64,000 nt of DNA from Aphanothece sp. CMT-3BRIN-NPC111 (GCA_019359765.1 JAHHGU010000014.1:47983-111982), one strand, 5' to 3'. Positions 34,860 through 44,829 are shown, counted from the stretch's first letter. Numbers and translations are program-made. Notes: a model not told the origin generated them from the sequence alone.

Positions 34860-35981
34860 TTAAGTCTGCATTTGCCGCAGCACTTGCCGAATCACATCCG
34901 CTGGCACTTGGTCAGTAATTGTTACCGCACCAATCTGGGTGGGTAAAATAAATCGCACCTTACCCGCCTTTACCTTCTTATCAGCTTGTAAAGCATCTAT
35001 AATTGCTTCAATATCTATCCCAGCTGGCAACTGAGTAGGTAAACCAGCTTTTTTAATTAAAGCATCCTGACGTTCGGCAGCTTCCTGATCCCAAAGCTGG
35101 AGATTAACAGCGATCGCACCTGCTGCTACCATGCCAATAGCAACCGCTTCACCATGATTAACTATGCGATAACCCGTCAAGCTTTCCACAGCATGACCAA
35201 TCGTGTGACCATAGTTGAGGATGGCTCGCAGCCCAGCTTCTTTTTCATCTTTACCAACAACATCAGCTTTAGCTTGGCAAGATCTATTTAGGATTTCTGG
35301 CAATAATCCCTCATCTAAGTAGCGCATCTGATCTAGGCGCTTACATTTCTCCATCTGGGCAAACAAGTGGGCATCCCAGATAACGCCATACTTAATCACT
35401 TCAGCCATCCCAGCGCGAAACTCCCGCACTGGCAAAGTTTTCAACACCTGCGGATCAATTAAAACCAGTCGCGGTTGATAGAACGCCCCGATTAAATTTT
35501 TACCCTGAGGATGATTCACCCCGGTTTTGCCCCCAATCGAGGCATCTACCATTGCCAATAAAGTTGTAGGAACTTGTACAAAATTAATCCCCCGCAGCCA
35601 GGTAGCTGCTGCAAAGCCAGTCATATCCCCAATCACGCCACCACCCAACGCCACCATTGTTGAGGAGCGCTCTAGGCGGTTTTCCAAAGCTGCGTTGTAG
35701 ATTTTTTGTATAGAGGTGAGGGTTTTATATTGCTCACCAGCGGGGAGGATACAGCTAGTCACCTCAAACCCAGCTGAGTTGAGGGAAGCGATCGCCCGTT
35801 CACCATAATTCTTAAAAATAGCCGGGTTAGATACAACCAGGACTTTCTTACCTAGATTCAGACGGCTACAGTTTGCGCCCAGTTGGTCTAAACTTCCAGA
35901 TGGGATGGCCGAAGGGCCGCAGCCTGCGATAGCAATATCGTAAGACTCAGAAGGCAACTCCACACGAATGACAGAATCCAT
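34860..35981 (-). CDS. aroB: 3-dehydroquinate synthase
   Basis: A 373-residue protein converting DAHP to 3-dehydroquinate in the shikimate pathway. Motifs: [20 protein letters not shown] (NAD and substrate loop), [46 protein letters not shown] (zinc His) and [11 protein letters not shown] (zinc His). I start at Met5 of the longer ORF ([20 protein letters not shown]). The divergent petL-like gene begins 90 bases away. Confidence 0.97.
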   Translation of the reverse strand: MDSVIRVELPSESYDIAIAGCGPSAIPSGSLDQLGANCSRLNLGKKVLVVSNPAIFKNYGERAIASLNSAGFEVTSCILPAGEQYKTLTSIQKIYNAALENRLERSSTMVALGGGVIGDMTGFAAATWLRGINFVQVPTTLLAMVDASIGGKTGVNHPQGKNLIGAFYQPRLVLIDPQVLKTLPVREFRAGMAEVIKYGVIWDAHLFAQMEKCKRLDQMRYLDEGLLPEILNRSCQAKADVVGKDEKEAGLRAILNYGHTIGHAVESLTGYRIVNHGEAVAIGMVAAGAIAVNLQLWDQEAAERQDALIKKAGLPTQLPAGIDIEAIIDALQADKKVKAGKVRFILPTQIGAVTITDQVPADVIRQVLRQMQT

Positions 35982-36071
35982 AGCAAAACCCAATAAACAA
36001 GCGCCCGTGGGCTGTATTCTAACCCACTGGATGTTTTAATATTCCCAGGATAGTTCTAGCGGAGAAACGTA

Positions 36072-36167
36072 ATGTCTGGAGTAATTGCTTACTTTTTGTT
36101 GTTAGGTGGTGCCTTTGGCGTAGCTTTAGCGTTGTTTTTCGGCCTCAAAGCCGTTAAGTTGATCTAA
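36072..36167 (+). CDS. petL: cytochrome b6-f complex subunit PetL (putative)
   Basis: A 31-residue ORF, MSGVIAYFLLLGGAFGVALA then LFFGLKAVKLI. It is a single transmembrane helix with a short basic C-terminus. Length (31) and the FGL-K/R-x-x-K-L-I ending match PetL as I recall it in cyanobacteria. PetL is a peripheral helix of the cytochrome b6-f complex. GGAG lies seven bases before ATG. No other gene overlaps it. The assignment is by pattern recall. Confidence 0.7.
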   Translation: MSGVIAYFLLLGGAFGVALALFFGLKAVKLI

Positions 36168-36337
36168 CTCCACGTTCATCAACCAGCTGGGGTGCTGTTG
36201 CTCCCCAGTAAATAAAGATCAGTTTTTTTATGAGTAGGCGGGAAGTCCCGCGCTCTACTTGTACGCTTGTAAGCGTCGATGTCATTGGCACAACGCTACT
36301 AGCTCTGAACTAATTGTATTGAGTAAAGAGTAAAATT

Positions 36338-36844
36338 TTAGGCTGTTACCAGTTGTAAATCTTGCTTTAGATTTCCCGATTGAGACTGAGTAGGTCGAGG
36401 ACGTGCCATCCGCAGCGTTTTTGGCAAAACTCCTACCAACTGAGCCAAAATTTCATCGGGAAGCCTGCTAACTGTTTCCGCGTTGAAGTATTTCTCTAGC
36501 AGAAGCAAAAGGGTTCTGGCACGTTGCAGCGGTACATAACTCTCCATTGCTTTTTGAGTAAGGCGAATCCATTGCTCCCGCGTAGCATAAGCTTGCTGCC
36601 GCTCTGCACTAGATTCAAGATAAACCATTGAGACCTTGCCGATGGGAATGATCCTAGAGCAATGGAGATCGAACATACCGCCGACTGCCGCCCCTGGCCC
36701 TGCCAACTCTGCATGATGGGGATGACAGAGGATCAAAGCGCTGCCGCGATCGCCCTCAACCTTAAGGATCTGCCCACTCTGTAGCTGATTCAGTATTTGA
36801 GTAGGTTGAAAAATTGGTTTGCGGATGAGGGCTGTCTGCGACAT
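36338..36844 (-). CDS. conserved cyanobacterial protein, unknown function
   Basis: A 168-residue soluble protein. N-terminal beta-like region (ILNQLQSGQILKVEGDRGSA LILCHPHH) followed by a helical region (REQWIRLTQKAMESYVPLQR; RTLLLLLEKYFNAETVSRL) and a basic tail (KTLRMARPRPTQSQSG). It looks like a small regulatory or nucleic-acid-binding protein, but I see no known motif. Next gene on the same strand is 170 bases upstream. Confidence 0.65.
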   Translation of the reverse strand: MSQTALIRKPIFQPTQILNQLQSGQILKVEGDRGSALILCHPHHAELAGPGAAVGGMFDLHCSRIIPIGKVSMVYLESSAERQQAYATREQWIRLTQKAMESYVPLQRARTLLLLLEKYFNAETVSRLPDEILAQLVGVLPKTLRMARPRPTQSQSGNLKQDLQLVTA

Positions 36845-37017
36845 ATAACCTAGTAGGAATCATTGAATACCTATCTATAGGTATAACATAAATCCTCCTT
36901 GGGAGTGATTCTAGTCACAAAAGTCTGTGATTTGGTTATCTACCAGTTGACAAATACCTACTACTCCACAGTGCAACACGCGCGATCAGGCGCATAAGCC
37001 TTACGCCTGATCGTGCT

Positions 37018-37416
37018 TTAGGTTAACCCAGCGCGGGAGGGTTGACTCGATTGCAGGTTAGGTAATATAGCTTTTTTAGCTTTGTCATTCAGTAGCAGTT
37101 TTCCATCTGCATCAACACTAAAGTCCTTCCCTGGCATGAATTTCTTGCCAATCAACTGCTTATAGATGGCAACGGAAGTGATTCTGCGGATTTCCTGCAC
37201 AACATCGGCAGGAATGAAATTTTGTATAGTCCATAAAAATAACTCACTGTCAAACCAGATTAGACGTTCGAGACTTACCAGCACCAGACCAGCTACCTCT
37301 TCATGGGTGAACTGGGTTCTGAGATGGGCGATGAGAGCGTCTCCAATCTGCGTGTTACGTGTCATCATCGCCCTGGCCATCTTTCCGATTTCTTGTTCTA
37401 AGTCTAATTGGTTCAT
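37018..37416 (-). CDS. conserved hypothetical protein
   Basis: A 132-residue, mostly helical protein (LEQEIGKMARAMMTRNTQIG; RLIWFDSELFLWTIQNFIPA; DVVQEIRRITSVAIYKQLIG) with the segment KFMPGKDFSVDADGKLLLND near the end. No recognised family and no signal peptide. GGAAG precedes the ATG. Same strand as the gene at 36338-36844. Confidence 0.6.
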   Translation of the reverse strand: MNQLDLEQEIGKMARAMMTRNTQIGDALIAHLRTQFTHEEVAGLVLVSLERLIWFDSELFLWTIQNFIPADVVQEIRRITSVAIYKQLIGKKFMPGKDFSVDADGKLLLNDKAKKAILPNLQSSQPSRAGLT

Positions 37417-38052
37417 GCCTGCACTTCCGTTGCGATCGCAGTTTTGCCAAGTATACCTAAAGGCGGATGCAAATATTTTTTATGGAAGATAGAGGATATT
37501 AATTTTTAAGTAGCGGTTATTTTCCTGACGTATCAGCAGGTCGCTCTGGAAAAGGCTGAGAAATGCCAAGGGGCAGCTTTTCGGCGGCAGACGGCTGTAA
37601 AATAGCATCATCTACCAAAAGGTAGGTCTGTAAAAACCCAGTAACAGCGAATAATGACATCGCGCTACCCTAGGGGAAAGCGACTACTAGGTGATCGCGC
37701 TCATTCATGGGGCAAGCATTAAGTTAAGCTCCGCAGTGATTCGCAAAGCCACAGTAGCTACCCTACCCTTCAGAAAACTTTTTCCGGAAGGGTTTGCCTA
37801 CGCTGCACGCGCAACAGTTAGGCCAGCTTGGGAACAAAAAAAGCCGATTGTTTTTAACTTACGCAGGTTTCAGGGAAAGATCTATTCAGAACTTACCGAG
37901 ATCGACGGTAGATAAGGGCTGTGTGAGGAATTTGAGGTTCGGAAAACCTACCCTTATCCCCTGATTATTTCCTGTTAGAAGCCGACTACCCTTGAATCAG
38001 TTGCGTAAGTCCTAATATTCTGTATAGTCTGTCCCGCACATCAGCTGAACTC
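37417..38052. other. long intergenic stretch with repeat segments
   Basis: About 640 bases between divergent genes. A 74-codon frame (37691-37915) has no ribosome site and lies in repeat-like DNA; I do not call it a gene. The part 37935-38015 shares AAAACCTACCCTT and TTGCGTAAGTYCTAAT with 11487-11552, so a degraded dispersed element is present. A promoter for the amidase gene is expected just before 38053. Confidence 0.45.
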
Positions 38053-38865
38053 ATGAAATCCTATCTCGCCGCTGCTATTCAAATGACCAGCCAGCCTGAA
38101 CTGGAAAGAAACTTGGTTCAGGCAGAAGAATTAATAGAACTTGCCGTGCGTCGCGGTGCCGAGTTAGTAAGCCTGCCAGAAAATTTCTCCTTTTTGGGAG
38201 CAGAAGAGGAAAAAATAGGTCAAGCCAAGGCGATCGCCCAAGCGAGTGAAAAATTCCTCAAAAGAATGGCTCAGCGCTTTCAAATCACCATCCTGGGGGG
38301 CGGATTCCCAGTCCCCGTGGACACCAACAGGGTCTACAACACCGCCCTGCTCATCGACCCCAGCGGCACCGAACTAGCCCGATACGAGAAAGTGCATCTA
38401 TTTGACGTCAACCTACCCGATGGCAATACCTATCAAGAATCTAGCACCGTTATGGCGGGGATACAGATGCCCCCAGTCTATCCTTCTGAAAATCTGGGTA
38501 CTTTAGGACTTTCCATCTGCTATGACGTTCGCTTCCCGGAACTTTACCGACACCTAGCATATAAGGGCGCAGACATTTTATTCATCCCAGCCGCCTTCAC
38601 CGCCTACACCGGGAAAGACCACTGGCAAATCCTTCTGCAAGCCAGAGCAATTGAAAATACTTGCTATGTCATTGCCCCGGCGCAGACTGGTCAACACTAC
38701 GCCCTGCGCCAGTCTCACGGTCACGCCATGATTATCGATCCTTGGGGTGTCATCTTAGACGATGCTGGTGATACACCGGGAGTTGCGATCGCCGAAATTA
38801 AACCCGCTCGTCTAGAGCAAGTCCGCCGCCAGATGCCCTCCTTGCAACACCGGGTTTTCGTTTGA
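38053..38865 (+). CDS. carbon-nitrogen hydrolase (Nit1/Nit2 type amidase)
   Basis: A 270-residue nitrilase-superfamily enzyme with the Glu-Lys-Cys triad: VSLPENFSFLG (Glu), YEKVHLFDVNLPDGNTYQES (Lys) and LGLSICYDVRFPELYRH (Cys). Closest to the Nit branch that hydrolyses deaminated glutathione or related omega-amides in metabolite repair. Complete, with a conventional C-terminus. Confidence 0.9.
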   Translation: MKSYLAAAIQMTSQPELERNLVQAEELIELAVRRGAELVSLPENFSFLGAEEEKIGQAKAIAQASEKFLKRMAQRFQITILGGGFPVPVDTNRVYNTALLIDPSGTELARYEKVHLFDVNLPDGNTYQESSTVMAGIQMPPVYPSENLGTLGLSICYDVRFPELYRHLAYKGADILFIPAAFTAYTGKDHWQILLQARAIENTCYVIAPAQTGQHYALRQSHGHAMIIDPWGVILDDAGDTPGVAIAEIKPARLEQVRRQMPSLQHRVFV

Positions 38866-38915
38866 CCAAAATCAACCTATAGGTCTCAAGCCCCCGACTT
38901 CAGTGTCGTGGGGAC
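38862..38915. repeat. 3' dispersed hairpin element, copy 2
   Basis: Overlaps the amidase stop codon. TTTGACCAAAATCAACC, then GGTCTCAAGCCCCCGAC-TTCAGT-GTCGTGGGGAC. The arms CCCCCGAC/GTCGTGGGG pair with one bulge. See the copies at 30858 and 45621. Confidence 0.5.
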
Positions 38916-39074
38916 AAACCCCAATTTCAAACCTGCCGATATTTCTGAGGAAGATATAGCAGTCGCCATAAGGCAACAGTGACAATAGACCTTAACTCTA
39001 TGCGCCCAGAAGTGCTGCTCTCACTGGGAACGGCTATTAGCTAATTGCTAAAAGCTAACTGCTAATCGCTATAA

Positions 39075-39105
39075 CAAAAAAAACAGGCAGCTAAAAAGCT
39101 AACCT
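39075..39105 (-). terminator. intrinsic terminator of the aldolase gene
   Basis: On the minus strand, CAGGTTAGCT-TTTT-AGCTGCCTG is followed by TTTTTTTT. It has a nine- to ten-base imperfect stem, a GC-containing base and a long T-run, 50 bases after the aldolase stop. Confidence 0.8.
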
Positions 39106-39155
39106 GATAATTTTTAGGGGCGAACCTAAGTGCTTGCCCCCACTGGTACTTAAAA

Positions 39156-40235
39156 TTAGACAGTCACAGCCTTCTTAGCGGCAGTGCTCAACTCACCCTT
39201 GGCATACTTAGCAGCAAAATCATCCAGGCTAACTGGCTTGATCTTGCTAGCATTACCAGCGGAGCCAAAAGCTTGGTAGCGCTCAGCACAAACTTTCTGC
39301 ATGTACTTGATAGAAGGCTTCAGGAAGTGACGGGGGTCAAATTCTTCTGGCTTGGCGGCTAAAGCTTCACGTACCGCAGCAGTAATTGCCAAGCGGTTAT
39401 CTGTGTCAATATTCACCTTACGGACGCCACTCTTGATGCCTTTTTGAATTTCTTCTAAGGGCACACCATAGGTTTCCGGAATCTTACCGCCGTACTGGTT
39501 GATCAAAGCAAGTAGATCTTCAGGCACGGAGGAGGAACCATGCATTACCAGGTGGGTGTTAGGCAAACGACGGTGAATTTCCTCAATCCGGCTAATAGCC
39601 AGAATTTCTCCAGTCGGTTTGCGGGTGAACTTGTAAGCACCGTGGCTAGTACCAATAGCAACAGCTAAGGCATCTACACCCGTCTGTTCCACAAAGTCAA
39701 CGGCTTCATCCGGGTCAGTCAAAAGCTGGTCGTGGGACAATGTACCTTCAAACCCATGACCGTCTTCCGCCTCGCCCTGGCCAGTTTCCAAAGAACCCAA
39801 GCAACCGAGTTCGCCTTCGACGCTGACACCAATGGCGTGGGCAACTTCTACGACTTTGCGGGTGACATCAACGTTGTATTCAAAGCTGGCTGGAGTTTTA
39901 GCATCTGCCTCCAGTGAGCCATCCATCATCACGCTGGTGAAACCATGGCTCATCGCTGAATAGCAAGTGGCTGGGCTATTACCATGATCTTGGTGCATGG
40001 CAATGGGAATATCCGGATAGGTTTCCACAGCAGCCAAAATCAGATGGCGTAGGAACGATTCCCCGGCGTAGTTACGAGCACCACGAGAGGCTTGCAAAAT
40101 CACAGGGCTATCCGCAGCATGAGCAGCCTGCATGATTGCTTGAATCTGCTCCATGTTGTTGACGTTGTAGGCTGGGATGCCATAACCGTTTTCTGCCGCA
40201 TGATCCAGCAGCAGCCGCATAGGTACGAGCGCCAT
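39156..40235 (-). CDS. fbaA: class II fructose-bisphosphate aldolase, Calvin cycle subtype
   Basis: A 359-residue zinc aldolase: [12 protein letters not shown] (zinc His), [43 protein letters not shown] (zinc His), [15 protein letters not shown] (zinc His) and [13 protein letters not shown]. Catalyses formation and cleavage of fructose-1,6- and sedoheptulose-1,7-bisphosphates in the Calvin cycle and glycolysis. Strong ribosome site AGGAGGAA before the ATG. A terminator lies downstream. Confidence 0.96.
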   Translation of the reverse strand: MALVPMRLLLDHAAENGYGIPAYNVNNMEQIQAIMQAAHAADSPVILQASRGARNYAGESFLRHLILAAVETYPDIPIAMHQDHGNSPATCYSAMSHGFTSVMMDGSLEADAKTPASFEYNVDVTRKVVEVAHAIGVSVEGELGCLGSLETGQGEAEDGHGFEGTLSHDQLLTDPDEAVDFVEQTGVDALAVAIGTSHGAYKFTRKPTGEILAISRIEEIHRRLPNTHLVMHGSSSVPEDLLALINQYGGKIPETYGVPLEEIQKGIKSGVRKVNIDTDNRLAITAAVREALAAKPEEFDPRHFLKPSIKYMQKVCAERYQAFGSAGNASKIKPVSLDDFAAKYAKGELSTAAKKAVTV

Positions 40236-40397
40236 ATATGTTCCTCCTAAATCGTTTGTCGTTATCAGCTAGTTGGCTTGAGACGAGCGTAATTCTTACG
40301 ATAATCTTAAGATACTTTAATCAATATTTAGAAAATAGTATCTAAATTTGATATTGCACCTACCTAGAGGCTCAATAAGATTTTTTTATCTATGTCA

Positions 40398-40469
40398 TGG
40401 GTCGCCCGGGATTCGAACCCGGAACTAATCGGTTAAAAGCCGAGTACTCTACCGTTGAGTTAGCGACCC
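40398..40469 (-). tRNA. trnK: tRNA-Lys (anticodon TTT)
   Basis: On the minus strand the sequence folds as a 72-base tRNA: acceptor GGGTCGC/GCGACCC, anticodon loop CTTTTAA (anticodon TTT) and T-loop GTTCGAATC. The discriminator base is A. The 3' CCA is not encoded. It follows the aldolase start region on the same strand. Confidence 0.96.
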
Positions 40470-40638
40470 GCATGAATGGGCTGTTTTCACACCGTTAATC
40501 AAAATAACATACAATCCTTGCAAATTACTATCTTTTCAGGAAAATAATTTAAATGATGCCCCAGGGGGCAGAGGAGCAGGAGCAGAATAATTAACGGCTA
40601 TCGCTAATCTTATACCGACAAGAGAGTAAATAAGGATG

Positions 40639-41508
40639 TCATAGAAAATTTACTGTCATACGAACCACAGTCTCCAGGCTTGCCCCCGGTTGCAGGTGGG
40701 TAAGATTTTCCCCAGTGTTCAGTGCATTGCGAGGGGCACTCCAGGGTTCTAAGCAGTAAAAGTCTTTACCCTTGACCGTCCAGAAAACGAGGGTGGAATA
40801 GGTATTGTCGTAGCTAAGAACCAACTGGCACCGACGTCCAGAATCTGTGACTGTTGTTAAGTGACTACTTAGCGGCCGGAAAGCCACATCAATTTCATCG
40901 CTGCTCAAATCAAACGAATTTGTGAAGGAATGAGTTGTGTGAGTGCGCTGATCTAAGTAATGGGACGCTGGAATCTTAAATTGCAACTGCGTCTTATTGG
41001 GCGTCCAGAAGTAAGGGTGCAAGCCCGTGGAAAAGGGCATTGGTTCGGTTGAGTGATTAGTGTAGCGCTGTTGAATCTCTAAGGTATTGCCTTTGAGCTG
41101 GTAAGTGAAGGTCAGTTGGAAGTCAAAGGGATATACTGCGCGGGAGGAGTCGTTGCTGTTCAGCACCAGGGTGAGGCTAACTTTGCCTTGCGTCCCTTGG
41201 TCTGTGACTTCCCAGGGGAGGTCACGGGCAAAGCCATGCTGTTTAAGCGTGTACTGCTGGTCTTTGTAGGTGTAGGTGTTGTCAGGTAAGTTACCGCAGA
41301 TAGGAAACAGAATCGGAATCCCACCCCGCACGCTCAAGTCTGGCTTGGTAAACCTTTCGGCGTCCAGATAAAGGATTTCTTGACCTTGGATGCGCCAGCT
41401 GGTGATGATGCCGCCCCTTTCTGGAACCACCTCCAACAGCGACTGAGCCTCTTGGTCAGAGAGAATGTAAGTTTTGTATTGCTGCTGCTTAAGTGCGATC
41501 GCGAACAC
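40639..41508 (-). CDS. aldose 1-epimerase family protein
   Basis: A 289-residue galactose-mutarotase-like protein: LEVVPERGGIITSWRIQGQE, PILFPICGNLPDNTY, KQHGFARDLPWEV (catalytic His region), FSTGLHPYFW (second catalytic His) and FYCLEPWSAPRNALNTGE (catalytic Glu). Interconverts anomers of hexoses or hexose-6-phosphates. The only initiator is GTG at 41508, without a clear ribosome site, so a few codons are uncertain. Confidence 0.9.
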   Translation of the reverse strand: MFAIALKQQQYKTYILSDQEAQSLLEVVPERGGIITSWRIQGQEILYLDAERFTKPDLSVRGGIPILFPICGNLPDNTYTYKDQQYTLKQHGFARDLPWEVTDQGTQGKVSLTLVLNSNDSSRAVYPFDFQLTFTYQLKGNTLEIQQRYTNHSTEPMPFSTGLHPYFWTPNKTQLQFKIPASHYLDQRTHTTHSFTNSFDLSSDEIDVAFRPLSSHLTTVTDSGRRCQLVLSYDNTYSTLVFWTVKGKDFYCLEPWSAPRNALNTGENLTHLQPGASLETVVRMTVNFL

Positions 41509-41748
41509 AGGCGTGTTTCCCCTAAAGTCAGGTGGCGTTATCCGTCTCGAAATTAGCAGACTTTTGTCTCAAAGACCTCTGCAATTTACATATTCTTAAC
41601 AGTGCCTTCTATATACATTTGTGATCCACGTCACTAGCTAATACGGCTTAAGATCGCACATTTTGGCGGATTTCAATCAATTTCTATGTTTGAGAAATGT
41701 TTGATATTAGTAATCAGCACTTAGCCTGTAAAGGATGTGTCCGTTGTC

Positions 41749-41958
41749 ATGATTCGCTCACTTGTAAAATCTGCTTTTCAAACAGGTTGGCTTAGTGTTG
41801 CCTCTGAGGGCCTAATCCGCCAGGTGCTGTCAATGAATGGCTACCAGTCAGCGGATTTAGAGGCTCTTGCAGCCCTAGAGGAGGCAGTGAACAACGGGAC
41901 GATTCAACGAGAGGCAAGCTGGATAGGGGCCACACGACTGACACCGCTCAATCGTTAA
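41749..41958 (+). CDS. small conserved cyanobacterial protein
   Basis: A 69-residue protein, MIRSLVKSAFQTGWLSVASE, then GLIRQVLSMNGYQSADLEAL and AALEEAVNNGTIQREA. It is helical and resembles short proteins that I recall from several cyanobacteria. Function unknown. AAAGGA lies upstream; GTG at 41737 would add four residues. Confidence 0.6.
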   Translation: MIRSLVKSAFQTGWLSVASEGLIRQVLSMNGYQSADLEALAALEEAVNNGTIQREASWIGATRLTPLNR

Positions 41959-42699
41959 CTCGATACATATACAGGCACTTTTTGGCTCGTTGGTCTATTC
42001 ACGGATGACGCCACGAGGCTGGCAAACGTTAGGTATCAATAGAAATGAAATTTTTGAGGGCAACTCGCCGAGTTGCCCCAAGAATCATTACAATAGCAGT
42101 ACGGTCTAAAACTTAAGACCTCTGGATCGCTCTATGATAATGCCACATTCGCTACCTGTAGGCGATAGCTAGTCGTAATGGCTGAATGACTCTATGCCTT
42201 TGCTAGCCATGCTTTCTCTGTGTGGATACCAACTCACCGTGACTGACTATCCACAGCACTACTACTGAAAATTTCTTTGGTGTCATTGCCTTGATTCGAG
42301 TTTTCTTAACTATTCATATGCCGGAATGAGGATGGCAACAGTTGCGGATAGACCATCCAAGGACTCGTGAAATTACTATCCAAATTGCCACTCGATTCAA
42401 GCTAAACTGTCAGGTTAATAGGGCAACACGATTTAGAGTCCTCAAGTTCAGCCCTCATCGTTACCCACAAGTTTCAAAATCATCGAATTTGAGATGCGTG
42501 GATTGGGGAGGGTTCATCCTGGTCAACCCGATGCTTGTTTCACAGAAAAATGTGCGTAAAGACAAGCATTTAATAAGTAACCAGGGAGGACTACCCGATT
42601 CACCCCCTGTCAAGTTCAATATAAGCTGTGTTCCCACCTTTAGGGGCACCGCAGATTCCTTAAGAATTGAAAGACTTATCAGCTTAGGAGAAGCCACCC
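41959..42699. other. 740-base stretch with little visible content
   Basis: Contains one clean hairpin, GGGCAACTC-GCC-GAGTTGCCC (42058-42078), possibly a transcript end for the upstream ORF. ORFs here (e.g. 42342-42743) overlap the next gene in another frame and lack coding features. The last 150 bases probably carry the promoter and leader of the following gene. Nothing else is recognisable. Confidence 0.45.
42058..42078. terminator. nine-base-stem hairpin after a small ORF
   Basis: GGGCAACTC-GCC-GAGTTGCCC, perfect arms. No T-run follows, so termination is uncertain. Confidence 0.35.
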
Positions 42700-43011
42700 A
42701 TGCTACACCGCAAGATTTATCAACTTTGTTGCGATGGTCGTGAGGTCTGTATTTTCTTGCGGGATCAGCAACGTTGGATTGAACGGGCTCGCATCCTCGA
42801 CATTGAAGGAGATTTAGTAACAATACGTTACGAAACAGAAGAAGAAGATGAAAGTTCTTCTTGGGAAGAAATGGTTCGCCTGGAAAGCATTGGTGCAGTG
42901 AGCCAGAAGCTTGCTTCTGTGCCCAGAGGTAATGTTGAACCCCTAGTGTCTGATGATTGCCCGGAAGCCGAACAAATTCGCCCACGTTATCCAGACTCAA
43001 ATCAAGAGTAG
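42700..43011 (+). CDS. conserved cyanobacterial protein (DUF6679-like)
   Basis: A 103-residue protein: MLHRKIYQLCCDGREVCIFL, RDQQRWIERARILDIEGDLV, an acidic stretch (YETEEEDESSSWEEM) and PRGNVEPLVSDDCPEAEQIR. It is strongly conserved in my recollection of cyanobacterial proteomes, probably the family DUF6679; no function known. AGGAG lies eight bases before the ATG. Confidence 0.72.
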   Translation: MLHRKIYQLCCDGREVCIFLRDQQRWIERARILDIEGDLVTIRYETEEEDESSSWEEMVRLESIGAVSQKLASVPRGNVEPLVSDDCPEAEQIRPRYPDSNQE

Positions 43012-43024
43012 GGGTTAGTGGTTG

Positions 43025-43056
43025 GTTGTTAGTTGTCAGTAGGCACAACTAACAAC
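43025..43056. terminator. perfect 12-base-arm hairpin between convergent genes
   Basis: GTTGTTAGTTGT-CAGTAGGC-ACAACTAACAAC. It lies in the 86-base gap between two convergent genes and could end both transcripts. GC content is low. Confidence 0.45.
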
Positions 43057-43097
43057 TAACAGCTAACACGCATTGCTCCTCCTCTAGGGAAGAGATT

Positions 43098-44750
43098 TTA
43101 AGAAGAAGGTTGAGTTGGTTCAAAAACCGGACAATACCCCTCCGTCGTCACCTTAAAGCCATAAAGGGGAGAAGCTGGGTTCCAGCACCGTTGCCCCCGC
43201 ATGTGGACGCAATTACCGCAGCACTCAACATCTACTCGCACTCGGGCATTGCTTCCCTGAGCGAGTAGCTCCCGTTGCGATAAGCCCCGCAAGACGAGTT
43301 CTTCCCCTTGCCAACGCGCTTCCACCAAACCAGTATCCGCAAAGTTTTGCCAACGCGGATCGGCCCTGATCGCGTCCGGGAGGGCGATCGTCACCACGGT
43401 CTCCAGCTCGGTTAATTCGCCTTCGTAATTGGTTTCTGTCGGTGCCGCCGGTTGCACAAACGTCTCGCCAATAGGAAGTTCTACCAGCGTCCCAGCTGCT
43501 GGAGAGTGCAAGTGGTAGCGGTTTTGCAATTCTTCTAAGCCTGTCAGATCTCCCAGGTAGGTAGGGGAACCGTGAATAAAAATCACGTGCTTAGGACGCA
43601 GATTATGGATCAGCTGGGTGGTGCCGATACCGTCAGAATGCTGGGCTAATAAATAGCTTTCGACTTGAATCAGCAGCGAGGGGTGAGGAGTAATGAGGGA
43701 AAAATCCGGACTAACTGAGTACCTGGGTTGCTGAGGTAGCAATATGAGCCAAGGTCTGGTACCGGGTTGGCAATATTCACTAAAATCTGCCGTTTGATCC
43801 GTGAGAATAATACAAGGAGACTGACCAACCGAGCCGCGCAGTTCTGGATTTAACCGACGCACGCGAGGACGCACCCGTTCATCCCAAAACAAAGGTTGAT
43901 GTCGGGCAAAGTTCTGCACCGAAGCTGGGAGGTTAGGCAAAAGTTCTAAGTAGGCATCACAACCGACGGCGACGGTTCCATCCACCCAGATATCCAGATT
44001 GCGACCAGTGAAAAGGTGATGACTCCGCAGCAGCATCAAAAGTTCTTGACCTAGTCCCACTGCTGGCACCGGCAACAGAATAGATTGCTCTTGGGCGATC
44101 GCGCGGTTGATCCGATCCATCAGCTGATTTTCCTGCTGACGTCGGTGGGGATGGCGAGCTGTGCCGTAACTGCCTTCAACAATTAGCACATCTGGAGCTA
44201 TTGTCCGCAAGGCATCCAGGGGTAAGCCCTCCACCAGTCGCGAGTTAGATAGGAAAAAGTCACCTGTATACAGGATTGTATAAGACCTGTACAAGCCTGT
44301 GTATGTCAACAAAATTGCCGCAGCACCCGGCAGATGTCCTGCGGGAAATAATTCCGCACAGAGACCATCTTGAAACTCTACCGGCGATCGCCAGGGCAAC
44401 GCATGACAGAATTGAGGGATATCCTTCGGCTCGAGATGCGACCAATTAAGCGGCAACAGCTGGGTAGTTACTTCACTGGCATATATCGGCAGCTGCGGGA
44501 AAGCTTGATGTAGCGAGAGCAAACCCTTAGCGTGATCTGAGTGGGCGTGGCTACACAGCACCACGTCGGCCGGTAGCTTCCCAGACGCCTGCAACGGGGA
44601 AAGGTCTGTTAGGCCACAATCGAGGAGAATCCGGTACGGTCCCATCCGCACCAACAAACAGATCCCCTCGTCGGTATGACCGACGCCATAGGGCAAACAA
44701 ACTAGATCCTCATTGCCGTGAGAGGATGCTGGCGGACGTTGGCTCATCAT
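43098..44750 (-). CDS. metallo-beta-lactamase/beta-CASP-type hydrolase with C-terminal Cys motif
   Basis: A 550-residue protein. The metallo-beta-lactamase core shows LLDCGLTDLS, LCSHAHSDHAKGLL (HxHxDH), LFPAGHLPGAAAILL, ILYTGDFFLSNSRLV and HVIFIHGSPTYLG, an arrangement of the RNA-processing beta-CASP group (CPSF/RNase J-like). The last 45 residues carry a Cys cluster (VECCGNCVHMRGQRCWNPAS, then EGYCPVFEP), suggesting a bound metal or iron-sulfur site. Probable nuclease; the substrate is unknown. Confidence 0.82.
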   Translation of the reverse strand: MMSQRPPASSHGNEDLVCLPYGVGHTDEGICLLVRMGPYRILLDCGLTDLSPLQASGKLPADVVLCSHAHSDHAKGLLSLHQAFPQLPIYASEVTTQLLPLNWSHLEPKDIPQFCHALPWRSPVEFQDGLCAELFPAGHLPGAAAILLTYTGLYRSYTILYTGDFFLSNSRLVEGLPLDALRTIAPDVLIVEGSYGTARHPHRRQQENQLMDRINRAIAQEQSILLPVPAVGLGQELLMLLRSHHLFTGRNLDIWVDGTVAVGCDAYLELLPNLPASVQNFARHQPLFWDERVRPRVRRLNPELRGSVGQSPCIILTDQTADFSEYCQPGTRPWLILLPQQPRYSVSPDFSLITPHPSLLIQVESYLLAQHSDGIGTTQLIHNLRPKHVIFIHGSPTYLGDLTGLEELQNRYHLHSPAAGTLVELPIGETFVQPAAPTETNYEGELTELETVVTIALPDAIRADPRWQNFADTGLVEARWQGEELVLRGLSQRELLAQGSNARVRVDVECCGNCVHMRGQRCWNPASPLYGFKVTTEGYCPVFEPTQPSS

Positions 44751-44752
44751 GC

Positions 44753-44780
44753 GATTTTAGATTTTAGATTTTAGATTTTA
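44753..44780. repeat. heptad tandem repeat (GATTTTA x4)
   Basis: Four perfect copies of GATTTTA, directly upstream of the beta-CASP gene start (three bases away). Any ribosome site for that gene must lie inside or overlap the repeat. Confidence 0.9.
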
Positions 44781-44829
44781 GATTGAGTCACCGAATCCAA
44801 AATCTCAAGTCCAAAACCCAAAACTTCTT

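Noticed and set aside
37691..37915. 74-codon ORF
   Set aside because: No ribosome site, basic random composition and location in repeat-like DNA.
42342..42743. 133-codon ORF before the DUF6679-like gene
   Set aside because: Overlaps the supported gene, no ribosome site and no protein-like pattern.
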